Assembly (NCBI RefSeq): GCF_003605735.1
Contig: NZ_QXTJ01000002.1
Span: 137,075 to 201,074 of the forward strand
Reading direction: 5' to 3'
DNA: 64,000 nucleotides
Source: Pseudomonas sp. LS-2
Lineage (GTDB): Bacteria > Pseudomonadota > Gammaproteobacteria > Pseudomonadales > Pseudomonadaceae
In this document: one piece after another, positions 8,837 through 17,774 of the stretch
How positions within the stretch are numbered: position 1 is the first letter of the stretch
How the letters are laid out: every line of letters starts with the position of its first letter
Position numbers and translations under genes: made by a program
Notes under the pieces: generated by a model
What the model was told of the DNA's origin: nothing
Seen by the model: only the letters and a program-made list of their open reading frames with translations
The model's database searches: none

Positions 8837-9532
8837 TCAGACAGCGTTGGCGATCGAAGAAGCGGCAGTGCCACGGACGGCAACCACGCGCTGGACGAAG
8901 ATACCCGGAGTGATGATGTGTTCCGGGTCCAGTTCACCGAGTTCGACGATCTGGTCGACCTGGGCGATGGCGGTTTTCGCGGCCATGGCCATGATCGGGC
9001 CGAAGTTACGTGCGGCCTTGCGGTAGATCAGGTTGCCCCAGCGGTCGCCCTTGTACGCCTTGATCAGCGCGAAGTCGGCGTGCAGCGGCATTTCCAAGAC
9101 GTACTGGCGGCCGTCGATCTCGCGGGTTTCCTTGCCTTCGGCCAGCAGGGTGCCGTAGCCGGTCGGTGAGAAGAACGCACCGATGCCAGAGCCCGCTGCA
9201 CGGATACGCTCGGCCAGATTGCCTTGCGGCACCACTTCAAGCTCGATCTTGCCGGCCCGGTACAGTTCGTCGAAGACGTAGGAGTCGGACTGGCGCGGGA
9301 ATGAGCAGACCACCTTGCGTACGCTGCCCGCCTTAAGCAGGGCCGCCAGGCCGATCTCGCCGTTGCCGGCGTTGTTGCTGATGATGGTCAGGTCGCGGGT
9401 ACCGGTCTCGATCAACGCATCGATGAGTTCGGATGGCATGCCGGCAGTGCCGAAGCCTCCGACCATGATGGTTGAACCATCGGTGATTCCTTCCACCGCG
9501 CTGGCGATGGATTCGAACGTTTTATTGATCAA
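8837..9532 (-). CDS. pcaI: 3-oxoacid (3-oxoadipate) CoA-transferase subunit A
   Basis: 231-aa alpha subunit (PcaI type), partner of the next gene. I place the start at a TTG: it has CAGGAG upstream, gives the expected INKTFESIASAVEGITDGST N-terminus, and yields the length I know for PcaI; longer upstream starts add about 95 residues of unrelated sequence. The CoA-binding GGFGTAGMPSELI loop and NNAGNGEIGLAALL segment are present. With the beta subunit it transfers CoA from succinyl-CoA to a 3-oxoacid. A semialdehyde dehydrogenase and an XRE regulator lie upstream on the same strand. Confidence 0.92.
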   Translation of the reverse strand: MINKTFESIASAVEGITDGSTIMVGGFGTAGMPSELIDALIETGTRDLTIISNNAGNGEIGLAALLKAGSVRKVVCSFPRQSDSYVFDELYRAGKIELEVVPQGNLAERIRAAGSGIGAFFSPTGYGTLLAEGKETREIDGRQYVLEMPLHADFALIKAYKGDRWGNLIYRKAARNFGPIMAMAAKTAIAQVDQIVELGELDPEHIITPGIFVQRVVAVRGTAASSIANAV

Positions 9533-9842
9533 AGCGAGCTCCTGGTTGTTCCTGGAGTGGGGATTGTCGAACTGGCCGTCGGACGGTGAAACCCGAGGGC
9601 CAGTAGCGATTGGCGTTGTTTGCGGGTCTGTGCTGGAGCTTGCCGCAAGAAGGGGCAGCGAGTGGAGGGGATTTAGCTGAATCCGTGCGGTTATCGAACG
9701 GTTGTGCGATCTGCGAGCAGTGCAGTGCTGCTCGCGGCGGCCCCTTTTCCCGGTGGCAACCCCGCACGGCTGCCGGACGGGGCTCGGGAAACGATCACCC
9801 ATGATGTTTTTTCTCTGCACTTCAGGGGCGTCGTAGGGGCGT
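9533..9842. other. Intergenic leader of the CoA-transferase pair
   Basis: 310 bp between the dehydrogenase stop and the TTG start of the alpha subunit, both on the minus strand. It stays open in the CoA-transferase frame, but the coded residues match nothing. It likely carries the promoter for the pair; I see no clear -35/-10 boxes or terminator. Confidence 0.5.
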
Positions 9843-11252
9843 TCAGTCGATGGTTTTGGCCCATACGGCCTGTGCGTTGGTGAATTCCCGCAAGCCGAAA
9901 TGCGAGAGCTCGCGACCGTAACCGCTCTTCTTCACGCCGCCCACCGGAATGCGCGCGTTGGTTGCAGGGAAGCCATTGATGAAAACCCCACCGGTTTCCA
10001 GGCGACGAGCGATGCGTTGCGCGCGCGTCAGGTCCTGAGTCCACAGGCTGCCGCCCAACCCGTAGTCGCTGGTGTTGGTCAGCACGATGGCGTGTTCGGC
10101 GTTTTCTGCGACGGTAATGGCGGCGACAGGTCCAAAGGTTTCTTCATCGAACGCGGCCATGCCAGGCTGGACGTTGGCCAGCACAGTGGGCTCGTAGAAG
10201 TTGCCTGGACCTTCAATCTTTTTGCCACCGAGCAGCAGAGTCGCGCCGGCGGCGAGGGTGCGCTGGACCTGGCCATCGAGTTCGTCGCGCAGATCGCCGC
10301 GTGCCATGGGACCGACGTTGTTGGCATTATCCAGGGGGTCACCGACCTTCAACTGTTTGACTGCGGCCACGAACTTACGGGTGAATTCTTCGGCGATCGG
10401 TTGCTCGACGATAAAGCGCTTGGCAGCGAGACAGACCTGGCCTGCGTTCTGGAAACGGGCTTCGACGGCGGCCTTGACCGCCAGGTCGATATTGGCATCG
10501 GCGAGCACGATGAAGGCGTCGGAGCCGCCCAGTTCCAGAAGGCTCTTTTTCAGTGCCTTGCCAGCGGTGGCCGCCACTGCCGAACCTGCACGCATGCTGC
10601 CCGTCAGGGTCACTGCGGCGATGCGCGGGTCTTCGATGGTGCGAGCCACGGTTTCATTGTCGGCGATGAGGTTGATGAACAAGCCTTTCGGGAAGCCTGC
10701 CGCTTCATAAGCGTCCTGCAGCGCGTAGGCAGAGCCCATGACATTCGGGGCGTGCTTGAGCATGAACCCGTTGCCCGACAGCATGATCGGCCCCGACGCA
10801 CGAATCACTTGCCACAGAGGGAAGTTCCACGGCATCACGGCGAGGATGGTGCCAATGGGCAAGAAGGAAACGTGAACCTGATCGTCTCCGTCTACGTTGA
10901 CAGGCTCATCGGCCAGGATCGCCGGGCCATTGTCCGCAATCCAGTCGAGGGTGGCCGCACACTTCTCGACCTCTGCGCGGGCCGAAACCAGGGTCTTGCC
11001 CATTTCAGCGGTGATCAGTGCCGCGAAGGTTTCCGAACGCTCGCGCAGGGTCGCGGACAGACGACGATAGGCCGTGACACGTTCGCGCATCGGGGTGGCA
11101 CGCCACAAGCGGAAGGCCGCGGCGTTTACGTCCAGCAGTTGCTCGACTTCGCTCTGGGTCTGAAACGGATAAGTCGCGATCAGTTCACCGGTCGCCGGGT
11201 TACGCGAAGTGGCGAAGGCGGAGAGGGTCGAAGTTGCGTTCAGGTTGGTCAT
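9843..11252 (-). CDS. NAD-dependent succinate-semialdehyde-type dehydrogenase (Sad-like)
   Basis: 469-aa aldehyde dehydrogenase that oxidises an aldehyde to the acid with NAD(P)+. The catalytic Glu is in LELGGSDAF and the nucleophilic Cys in QNAGQVCLAAKR; MPWNFPLWQ and the EETFGPVAAI segment are present. Length and the PWNFPLW pattern fit the Sad/YneI subgroup. The start is the ATG eight bases after GAGG; an in-frame GTG nine bases earlier overlaps that ribosome-binding site and is less likely. It precedes the CoA-transferase genes, so the product may feed succinate or succinyl-CoA metabolism (inference). Confidence 0.9.
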   Translation of the reverse strand: MTNLNATSTLSAFATSRNPATGELIATYPFQTQSEVEQLLDVNAAAFRLWRATPMRERVTAYRRLSATLRERSETFAALITAEMGKTLVSARAEVEKCAATLDWIADNGPAILADEPVNVDGDDQVHVSFLPIGTILAVMPWNFPLWQVIRASGPIMLSGNGFMLKHAPNVMGSAYALQDAYEAAGFPKGLFINLIADNETVARTIEDPRIAAVTLTGSMRAGSAVAATAGKALKKSLLELGGSDAFIVLADANIDLAVKAAVEARFQNAGQVCLAAKRFIVEQPIAEEFTRKFVAAVKQLKVGDPLDNANNVGPMARGDLRDELDGQVQRTLAAGATLLLGGKKIEGPGNFYEPTVLANVQPGMAAFDEETFGPVAAITVAENAEHAIVLTNTSDYGLGGSLWTQDLTRAQRIARRLETGGVFINGFPATNARIPVGGVKKSGYGRELSHFGLREFTNAQAVWAKTID

Positions 11253-11348
11253 CGGTATCACCTCGTTGGCGGTGGTGCAGCGCGTTTTGCGCTGCGATGA
11301 CCGTCACTCTAGGGAAGCCCGACAGGACCAGTAAGGCGTGTTGTTATC

Positions 11349-12158
11349 CTATGACTGCGGGTCATAGGCAGTGTGCCGAGGAATATAGGTGACCAGCGAA
11401 AGATCCGGACGGCCCTCAGGTGTCAGGGCCACGTAGGTGAAATCGATATAGCCACTCACCGGATGCAACAGACGCTTGCGCCCTTCGTCGAAGCCTTTGA
11501 CGTCGGTGTCCTGCCACCACTCGCGAAACTCCGCGCTCAGTGCAGACAGCTCCTCGATCAGGCTGTCGAAAGGCGCCTTGTCCTGCGCCAACGCGCGGGA
11601 AGCGCGGAAAGCGCTGATCATTCCCCGCGCCATCTGTTCCCAATCCAGGATCACGGTTCGATAAGGGATGTACAGGAACAGCAGGCGCAGGGTATTGCGC
11701 TCATGGGGTTCCAGCGAACCGTAGTCGACGAACAAGTCGGTGATGGCATCGTTCCACGCCAGAATGTCGAGTCGTGAATTACGCACGTAGGCCGGAATGG
11801 GATTGATCGCGCGCACGAGCATTTCCAGCCCTGCGCTGACCCCGCCGCCCGTTTCAGCCGCGGGTGCTTCAAGCGCAGACAATGCAAACAGGTGAGCCGA
11901 CTCGACGCGGTCGAGTTTGAGCACTTTGGCGATGCGGCGCAGTGCGTCTGGCGAAGGCTGGATATCGCGGCCCTGTTCAAGCCAGGTGTACCAGCTGACG
12001 CTGACGCCGGCCAGTAGCGCCACTTCCTCCCGGCGCAGGCCGGGCGTGCGACGCGGGCCCTCGGGCAGGCCGAAATCCTTGGGCTCCAGACGGGCACGTC
12101 GGCTGGAAAGGAATTTCCCGAATTCCCGGCGCTGTTCCACGGAGGGTCTTTTCGCCAT
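11349..12158 (-). CDS. XRE/HTH regulator with MmyB-like ligand domain
   Basis: 269-aa transcription factor. N-terminal HTH_3 around residues 30-85 (RRTPGLRREEVALLAGVSVS, then WYTWLEQGRDIQPSPDALRRIA), followed by an MmyB-like ligand-binding domain (residues about 105-265) with the typical LDILAWNDAITDLF and NTLRLLFLYIPYR segments. The start ATG has AAGGA 11 bases upstream; an in-frame start 72 bases earlier lacks family support. It sits about 95 bp upstream of the dehydrogenase on the same strand and may control it; MmyB-type regulators often sit beside dehydrogenases or SDRs. Confidence 0.9.
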   Translation of the reverse strand: MAKRPSVEQRREFGKFLSSRRARLEPKDFGLPEGPRRTPGLRREEVALLAGVSVSWYTWLEQGRDIQPSPDALRRIAKVLKLDRVESAHLFALSALEAPAAETGGGVSAGLEMLVRAINPIPAYVRNSRLDILAWNDAITDLFVDYGSLEPHERNTLRLLFLYIPYRTVILDWEQMARGMISAFRASRALAQDKAPFDSLIEELSALSAEFREWWQDTDVKGFDEGRKRLLHPVSGYIDFTYVALTPEGRPDLSLVTYIPRHTAYDPQS

Positions 12159-12343
12159 ACGTTGGTGTTCCTTGTTTGCACTGATCGATACGCGTCGATG
12201 AATAAGATCTGCTTTTGAAGCACCGGGCAACTGAAAACTTGCTCAACCCGCTCAGTGCGTGGGCTTTGGTTCGACGATCTTGAGCGAGTTGGACGCAGAT
12301 ATGGCGTCTCATGGCGCGGCGGCTAGCCTGACCCGAAGCAGCG

Positions 12344-13357
12344 TCACGCTCGAGAAGTCACGGATTTTTTCGCTGCTGCGTTTTCATGAGGGGCAGCATT
12401 TGGGCTGTCGGTGTCACATGACGCGGTTTTAGCCCGGCGTGCCTCGGCGCGCACCACCATCCAGATGCCTGCGGCAGAAATCGCCATCCCTGCCGCCATC
12501 GCCCATGACAGCGGTTCATCGAACATGGCCCAGGCCCAGAGCATTGTGATCGGCGGGCTGAGGTATAGCACGCTGGCGACGCGAGTCGCAGAGGTCCGGC
12601 GCAAACACATCCAGTACAAGCCATAACCGCCAAGCGTAGACAGGGCCACGGTCCACAATACGCTCAAAGCGAAACCCGCCGTGGGGATCGGTAAAAGACT
12701 GCCCTGGCTGCCCTCGATGGCGGCGAAGGCAAAACTCGATACGAAGCACTGGAGCCAGAGGTTGGGCAGCAGCCCCATCGCCTGCGACGTGCTGGCGTTC
12801 TTTTGCCACAGCGTTGCCACTGCCAGAGAGAGCATTCCCGCCACCGGCAAGCCGTAGGCCCACAGCGGTGCATCGCCCATGACCAGCGCGCCATGCGTCA
12901 CCCACAATACCCCGACCAGGCCGACGATCAGCCCCACCCAGACCTGGCGCGCCAACCGCTCGCCCAGTGCCAGTGCTGCCAGCAGCGCCATCCCCAGCGG
13001 CAGCAGGTCCGCGCACAGCGCCGCCAGACCCGCCGGAACGCCAAGTGCGATGCCTTGTGTCACGCCAGTCAGGTATCCCGCCATGGCCAGCAGTCCTATG
13101 CCCGCATTTTTCAGCAAGATCGAAAAAGAGGTACTGCGCAGGGTGCGATAGACGAAGGGGAGTAGAACGAGGGAAACCACCACACAACGCCAGAACACCA
13201 CCAGCAGCGCCGGGGCGTAATCGATGGAAAAGCGTGCGCCGATGAATCCGGAACTCCAGGTGAGCAGTAGCCCGGCCTCAAGCAAGGGTAGCGGCAACGT
13301 GCGAAGCCAGTGGCGACGAGTCGGCTTGTCGGGATGAGTCGAGATGTGCTGGTTCAT
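12344..13357 (-). CDS. EamA/DMT-family exporter
   Basis: 337-aa inner-membrane permease with ten predicted helices in two EamA repeats (first around residues 28-150 with LTWSSGFIGARFSI; second around 165-305 with YLSPPITMLWAWAMFDEPL). Such proteins export amino acids, metabolites or drugs. The C-terminal tail is polar and basic. The ATG is preceded almost directly by GTGGGA, so the ribosome-binding site is poor and an in-frame GTG two codons earlier is possible. A LysR gene is divergent 74 bp away, a usual exporter/regulator layout. Confidence 0.88.
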   Translation of the reverse strand: MNQHISTHPDKPTRRHWLRTLPLPLLEAGLLLTWSSGFIGARFSIDYAPALLVVFWRCVVVSLVLLPFVYRTLRSTSFSILLKNAGIGLLAMAGYLTGVTQGIALGVPAGLAALCADLLPLGMALLAALALGERLARQVWVGLIVGLVGVLWVTHGALVMGDAPLWAYGLPVAGMLSLAVATLWQKNASTSQAMGLLPNLWLQCFVSSFAFAAIEGSQGSLLPIPTAGFALSVLWTVALSTLGGYGLYWMCLRRTSATRVASVLYLSPPITMLWAWAMFDEPLSWAMAAGMAISAAGIWMVVRAEARRAKTASCDTDSPNAAPHENAAAKKSVTSRA

Positions 13358-13431
13358 TCCCACAGGCTACGAGAGTGGGGTAGTCTAATAAATCAAAATA
13401 TCATGCAGTAATTGTTCAGCAGGATTGAATC

Positions 13432-14286
13432 ATGACGGCGATTCTCGACATCGATCTGTTGCGCACCTTTCATGCCGTGGTGCGCATTGGGAAATTCAGC
13501 GCAGCCGCCGAGCAGCTGCATAAAAGCCCGGCCGCGGTGAGCGTCCACATTCAGCGTCTTGAGGCAGTGGCAGGCGGTCGACTCCTGAATCGAGATAACC
13601 AGTCAGTTTCCCTCACTGTGCTGGGAAAGCGCCTGCTGATCTCGACCGCCGAGCTGTTGCGTACACACGATCAGGCCTTGGCGGATCTGCATGGCACTCA
13701 GCTCGCAGGGCGCATTACGTTGGGGGTTCCCGACGAATACGCGACGCATGTCATTCAAGACATCCTGCCGACCTTTATCGCTGCTTGGCCGAACGTGGTG
13801 CTGGAACTCAAGACCGGGCCGAGCTATGCGCTGAGAGACCTGGTGCAGCGCGGCAAATTGCAGGCCGCGGTGGTCGCGCAGCCCAAGGGAGAGGCAGGCC
13901 CCGACACCGAGGTGCTGATGTCCACCACGCCCGTCTGGGTCGGACCGACCAATGCTGCGGTGGCGCTCAAGGATCCGCTGCCCCTGGCCGTTCACGCCGT
14001 GCAATGTCCTTATCGCGAAGCCATGAATGAATCGCTCAAGGCGTCAGGCCGCCGCTCGCGGATCGTCCTGGAAAGCCCCTCCAATCAGGCAGTCAAGGCG
14101 TGTGTGGAGGCGGGGTTGGCGGTCAGCCTGATTGACCGTGGGAAAGTCACCGACCGCATGCAGATGCTGGAGGGGCTGCCGGTCATTCCTGACCATGACA
14201 TTGTGTTCGTGCGCAGCACTGCGTCACGTGGAGATGAGGCTGTAGAGTTGCTGGCGCAAGCGATGCGTCGGTCTTTTCGGTTGTAG
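13432..14286 (+). CDS. LysR-family regulator, divergent to EamA exporter
   Basis: 284-aa LysR regulator: HTH in residues 5-64 (LLRTFHAVVRIGKFSAAAEQ, then PAAVSVHIQRLEAVAGGRLL) and an effector domain from about 92 (GRITLGVPDEYATHVIQDIL). AGGA precedes the ATG by eight bases. Divergence from the EamA gene with a short shared AT-rich intergenic region suggests it controls the exporter and itself. The ligand is unknown. Confidence 0.92.
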   Translation: MTAILDIDLLRTFHAVVRIGKFSAAAEQLHKSPAAVSVHIQRLEAVAGGRLLNRDNQSVSLTVLGKRLLISTAELLRTHDQALADLHGTQLAGRITLGVPDEYATHVIQDILPTFIAAWPNVVLELKTGPSYALRDLVQRGKLQAAVVAQPKGEAGPDTEVLMSTTPVWVGPTNAAVALKDPLPLAVHAVQCPYREAMNESLKASGRRSRIVLESPSNQAVKACVEAGLAVSLIDRGKVTDRMQMLEGLPVIPDHDIVFVRSTASRGDEAVELLAQAMRRSFRL

Positions 14287-14382
14287 ACCGGAGGCTTCAT
14301 CAGCCGCTACTGGGAAGCCGAAGCTGGATGTGTAACGATATGTTTCCCGGCTGTGATGCGGCCACCACAGGAAACGACGCAG

Positions 14383-15594
14383 ATGCTCGCTGCCTTCAGA
14401 CACTATCCGTTTTCGGTCAATTTGCTGTTGCTGTCGTCGCTTTTCCTGACAATGGGCCGCGCCATTACCTTGCCCTACATGGTTATTTATCTGTCCTCCA
14501 ACTTCACGTTGGGGGTCAGTGATATCGGTCTGGTAGTCGGCAGTGCCATGCTCGTTGGCTCGTTGCTGAGCGTGTATGGCGGCTACCTCACGGACAAAAT
14601 ATCCAGCTATCGATTGATCCTGAGCTTCACGGGGTTCTTCACCCTGGGCTTCATCGGAATGTGCGTTACCGCGCACCTCTGGATGTTTTTCCTGTTCCTG
14701 GTGGCATTCAATTTTGCTTACTCGGTGATCGATATTGTGGTGAAGGCCGCGTTCGGCAAACTGCTGCCAGAAGCCGAACGTGGCAAAGTGTTTTCAGTGC
14801 GCTACTCGCTGATCAATATCGGCTACGCGGTGGGGCCGTTCATTGGCGCGGGGTTCGCGCACATGGACATGAAATTGCCGTTCCTCATATCAGCGGCCTT
14901 GGGCGTTGGGACCTTTCTGACGTATATGGTCTGGGGCGACAGGACGCTCAGTCCTACTGACCGGGCCAGTCCGCCAGTCTCCTTCGCTGCTGTGGGTCGC
15001 ATCCTGCTGAAGGATTATCGTCTGGTCTGCTTCACCATTGGCGGCGCGCTGAGCGCAGTGGCGTTCGGTCAGTTCACCGGCTATATCTCGCAATACCTTG
15101 TGACCACGAGCACACCGGAATTCACCTATCAGGTCATCAGCGCGGTGGTGGCCGTGAATGCGACGGTGGTGATCTGTCTGCAGTACCTCGTTGGCAAACG
15201 CATCACCAACGAGCATCTGAATCGATGGTTGACCGCGGGCTTCAGTCTGTTTCTGCTGGGGGTCGTCGGATTTGCGTTGTCCACCAGCGTGTTGCATTGG
15301 GCGCTGGCAGTCGGAATATTCACCGTGGGCGAAGTCATTGTTTTCCCCGCCGAGTACATGTTCATCGATCGCATCGCGCCCGAGCACTTGCGCGGCATGT
15401 ATTACGGTGCGCAAAACCTGTCGAGCCTTGGCGGCGCACTGGGCCCGATACTGTGCGGATTTGCATTGGCCTCTCAGCCGCCGCATTTCATGTTTTATAT
15501 GCTCGCTGGCTTCATCGTCGCGGGCGGGTGTTTTTACTTGATGGGTGCCTCGTATTCCAACCGCCATGACCCTGGGCGCAGTGATCACGGTTGA
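14383..15594 (+). CDS. MFS exporter, YdeE-like
   Basis: 403-aa twelve-helix major-facilitator transporter. The LLLSSLFLTMGRAITLPYMV opening, AYSVIDIVVKAAFGKLL, SLINIGYAVGPFIGA and VGEVIVFPAEYMFIDRIAP segments match the E. coli YdeE/MdtH-like pattern from memory. YdeE has been linked to dipeptide and drug efflux. I prefer the ATG with AGGAAA upstream; in-frame GTG/ATG codons 27-30 bases earlier would add ten residues. It follows the LysR by about 95 bp on the same strand but seems an independent unit. Confidence 0.88.
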   Translation: MLAAFRHYPFSVNLLLLSSLFLTMGRAITLPYMVIYLSSNFTLGVSDIGLVVGSAMLVGSLLSVYGGYLTDKISSYRLILSFTGFFTLGFIGMCVTAHLWMFFLFLVAFNFAYSVIDIVVKAAFGKLLPEAERGKVFSVRYSLINIGYAVGPFIGAGFAHMDMKLPFLISAALGVGTFLTYMVWGDRTLSPTDRASPPVSFAAVGRILLKDYRLVCFTIGGALSAVAFGQFTGYISQYLVTTSTPEFTYQVISAVVAVNATVVICLQYLVGKRITNEHLNRWLTAGFSLFLLGVVGFALSTSVLHWALAVGIFTVGEVIVFPAEYMFIDRIAPEHLRGMYYGAQNLSSLGGALGPILCGFALASQPPHFMFYMLAGFIVAGGCFYLMGASYSNRHDPGRSDHG

Positions 15595-15617
15595 TAGAGC
15601 ATCATGCGAGGGGGGCG

Positions 15618-16190
15618 TTAATGCCCCAGGCGCCGGTTCACCATCTTGACCAGGCGCTCGCCGACTTCATCGATCCCCTTGTTCTGCGCCACGACCTGGG
15701 CGCCCTCCATGAGGAGAGTCAGCTCCTGCGCAACATCCTCAGGCTCGCTCAAGGCCATGGCGGTGCAGAGTGCAGTCACTCGCGCGAACTGCGCTTTTTT
15801 GTGGGCTTCGATTAGCTGACGGGCCGGATGATCAACCTCTGGCAGCTCTGCCAACGTATTGGTGAACGGGCAGCCGCGGTAACCCGAACCTTCCAGACCC
15901 GCAACGATGAAGTCAAGAAATCCCATGAGTTGCTGGCGTGGCGAATCTGGATGCTCCGATGCCAATCGGTCGAAGACATCGCTGTAGCTTTCGGTTAGCC
16001 GCTCAAGCCACTCCAGAACCAGAGCATCCTTATTTTCAAAGTGTCTGTAGGCGGTCATTTTGGTTGACCCTGCCAATGCCGCGATAGCGTCCACACTGAC
16101 GCGGGTAATTCCTTGCTCCATGAACAATGTCTGAGCTGCCTCGACGATGCGTTCCCTCGGGGGCAGTTGCGGTGTCGGTGGCGTACGCAT
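15618..16190 (-). CDS. TetR-family repressor, divergent to amidase
   Basis: 190-aa TetR regulator. HTH at residues about 15-60 (RERIVEAAQTLFMEQGITRV, then SVDAIAALAGSTKMTAYRHF with ENKDALVLEWL). The ligand domain contains GYRGCPFTNTLAELPEVDHP, seen in TetR proteins of the YcdC/AefR-like kind. The start ATG follows GGAG; an in-frame start 30 bases upstream falls inside the operator array and was rejected. Three evenly spaced palindromes lie between it and the amidase and are its probable binding sites. Confidence 0.92.
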   Translation of the reverse strand: MRTPPTPQLPPRERIVEAAQTLFMEQGITRVSVDAIAALAGSTKMTAYRHFENKDALVLEWLERLTESYSDVFDRLASEHPDSPRQQLMGFLDFIVAGLEGSGYRGCPFTNTLAELPEVDHPARQLIEAHKKAQFARVTALCTAMALSEPEDVAQELTLLMEGAQVVAQNKGIDEVGERLVKMVNRRLGH

Positions 16191-16211
16191 AGAGAATCTC
16201 CTCTTGACAAT

Positions 16212-16267
16212 GATACCCATGGGTATCGCATGATACTAATAAGTATCTACCGATACTTGTGAGTAAC
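16212..16267. promoter_or_regulatory. Three-site TetR operator array, 20-bp period
   Basis: GATACCCATGGGTATC (16212-16227) is a perfect 16-bp palindrome. GATACTAATAAGTATC (16232-16247) has perfect 6-bp arms, and GATACTTGTGAGTAAC (16252-16267) is a one-mismatch copy. Each begins exactly 20 bp after the last, i.e. about two helical turns. The array fills the region between the divergent TetR and amidase starts, so binding would cover both promoters. Confidence 0.8.
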
Positions 16268-16291
16268 TATCATACTGAAGTGGAGAATGTC

Positions 16292-17728
16292 ATGCACCTT
16301 CGAGAGTACGCTGCTCACGATGCCACGGGGCTGAGCCAACTGATACGGACCAGGCAGGTCAGCGCGCAAGAGGTTCGTTCTGTGGCCTTACAAGCCATAG
16401 AGACGCTTAACCCGCACCTTAATGCACTGGTCGAGACGTGGCATGACGAACCCGCGCCGCAATCAGGCGATTTTTACGGCGTGCCTTTTCTGATCAAAGA
16501 TTTGGGCATCGCCGCGCAGGGACGTCGGAGTGAACTGGGCAGTTCCTTGGCACTTGGTTGCTCGGCCGAAGCCGACTCACATCTGATGCGCCGCCTGCGT
16601 CGTGCCGGCTTGATGCCGCTAGGCAGGACTACCACCCCCGAGTTCGCCGCAAGCACCACTACTGAAAGCCGTCTCACTGGACCGACCCGTAATCCTTGGG
16701 ATGTGGAACGCAGTGCCGGGGGGTCAAGCGGCGGTTCCGGGGCGGCGGTAGCGGCCGGCATGGTACCCGTGGCTCACGCCACTGATGGTGGTGGCTCAAT
16801 CCGTGTCCCAGCCTCGCTTTGCGGTCTGTTCGGCTTGAAGCCCAGCCGTGGACGGGTGCCAATGGGCCCCGATGTTGACGAGGTCTGGAGCGGCCTTGCC
16901 GTGCATGGCGTCCTGACTCGTACGGTGCGTGACAGTGCTGCATTGCTGGACGCTGTCCAGGGCCACGCCGCAGGTGACCCCTTTCAGATTCCGTCGCCGG
17001 TGATCAGCTTCCTCGAACAATCCCGGCGTGAGCCCGGTGCATTGCGCATCGGCGTGCAAACTCGGCCGCTTGACGGTCAAGCGCTGCATCCAGCGGTGCA
17101 AACTGCATTGCTGGAGACCGTGCGGCAGATTGAAAGTCTTGGGCACAGGGTCGAGGAAATTGAACCGAATATCGGGTTGAGCTGGGAGAGTTTCGTAGAG
17201 CTCAATGGCCGCTTCTGGTCCTCCAACACCGCCGCCTGGATCGATGCAATTGCAGCGGCAACAGGCCGCAGTATCGATGCCACTCACCTGGAGCCGGCGA
17301 CTCTGTCGCTATACCAATACGGCAAGACCTTAAGTGCGACCGATCTATTGGGCGCGTTGTTTGAGCGCAATGTCGTCGCCAGAAGGCTTGGCAGTTATTT
17401 CCAGCGCTACGATCTATTGCTTTCGCCGACCTTGCCAAACTTGGCGCCGGTGGTCGGTCAGTACAATGCGCAACAGGAATATCTGGATGGGCGAGGCTGG
17501 ATGAATCAGGTGTTCAGCCAATCACCGTTCACAGCGCTGGCAAATGTTATCGGTGCCCCAGCAATGTCAGTACCGCTGTCACACGATCCTCAGACCGGAT
17601 TACCGATTGGCATGCAGTTCATGGCCAGGTTTGGCGATGAAGGCATGCTCCTAGCGCTGGCAGGGCAACTGGAGCGCGCACTGCCTTGGGCGGGTCGTCA
17701 TCCGAGGGTGTGGGCGGGCAATCTTTGA
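16292..17728 (+). CDS. Amidase-signature-family amidase
   Basis: 478-aa amidase that hydrolyses carboxamides via a Ser-cisSer-Lys triad. Visible: the catalytic Lys in [10 protein letters not shown], the glycine/serine-rich [18 protein letters not shown] with the cis-Ser, and [20 protein letters not shown] with the nucleophilic Ser. The C-terminal [19 protein letters not shown] is typical of this family. The start is the ATG six bases after GGAG; an earlier in-frame GTG overlaps the operator array. Divergent TetR and the triple operator imply induction by the substrate or a related compound. The physiological amide is unknown; the gene is not part of gatCAB. Confidence 0.93.
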   Translation: MHLREYAAHDATGLSQLIRTRQVSAQEVRSVALQAIETLNPHLNALVETWHDEPAPQSGDFYGVPFLIKDLGIAAQGRRSELGSSLALGCSAEADSHLMRRLRRAGLMPLGRTTTPEFAASTTTESRLTGPTRNPWDVERSAGGSSGGSGAAVAAGMVPVAHATDGGGSIRVPASLCGLFGLKPSRGRVPMGPDVDEVWSGLAVHGVLTRTVRDSAALLDAVQGHAAGDPFQIPSPVISFLEQSRREPGALRIGVQTRPLDGQALHPAVQTALLETVRQIESLGHRVEEIEPNIGLSWESFVELNGRFWSSNTAAWIDAIAAATGRSIDATHLEPATLSLYQYGKTLSATDLLGALFERNVVARRLGSYFQRYDLLLSPTLPNLAPVVGQYNAQQEYLDGRGWMNQVFSQSPFTALANVIGAPAMSVPLSHDPQTGLPIGMQFMARFGDEGMLLALAGQLERALPWAGRHPRVWAGNL

Positions 17729-17739
17729 AAGGCCGAGGA

Positions 17740-17763
17740 GGCGGTGATTGTGCGATCACCGCC
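17740..17763. terminator. Hairpin between convergent amidase and rnz
   Basis: GGCGGTGAT (17740-17748) pairs with ATCACCGCC (17755-17763) around a six-base loop. It lies just after the amidase stop and before the converging RNase Z stop. There is no T-run, so it may be a weak or factor-assisted terminator. Confidence 0.4.
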
Positions 17764-17774
17764 GCCGCTGCCGT

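Noticed and set aside
9533..9820. N-terminal extension of the CoA-transferase alpha subunit
   Set aside because: The extra 96 residues match nothing, while the TTG with CAGGAG gives the usual family length.
9900..11300. 466-aa open frame opposite the aldehyde dehydrogenase
   Set aside because: Antisense shadow of a gene with intact catalytic motifs; no recognisable protein features.
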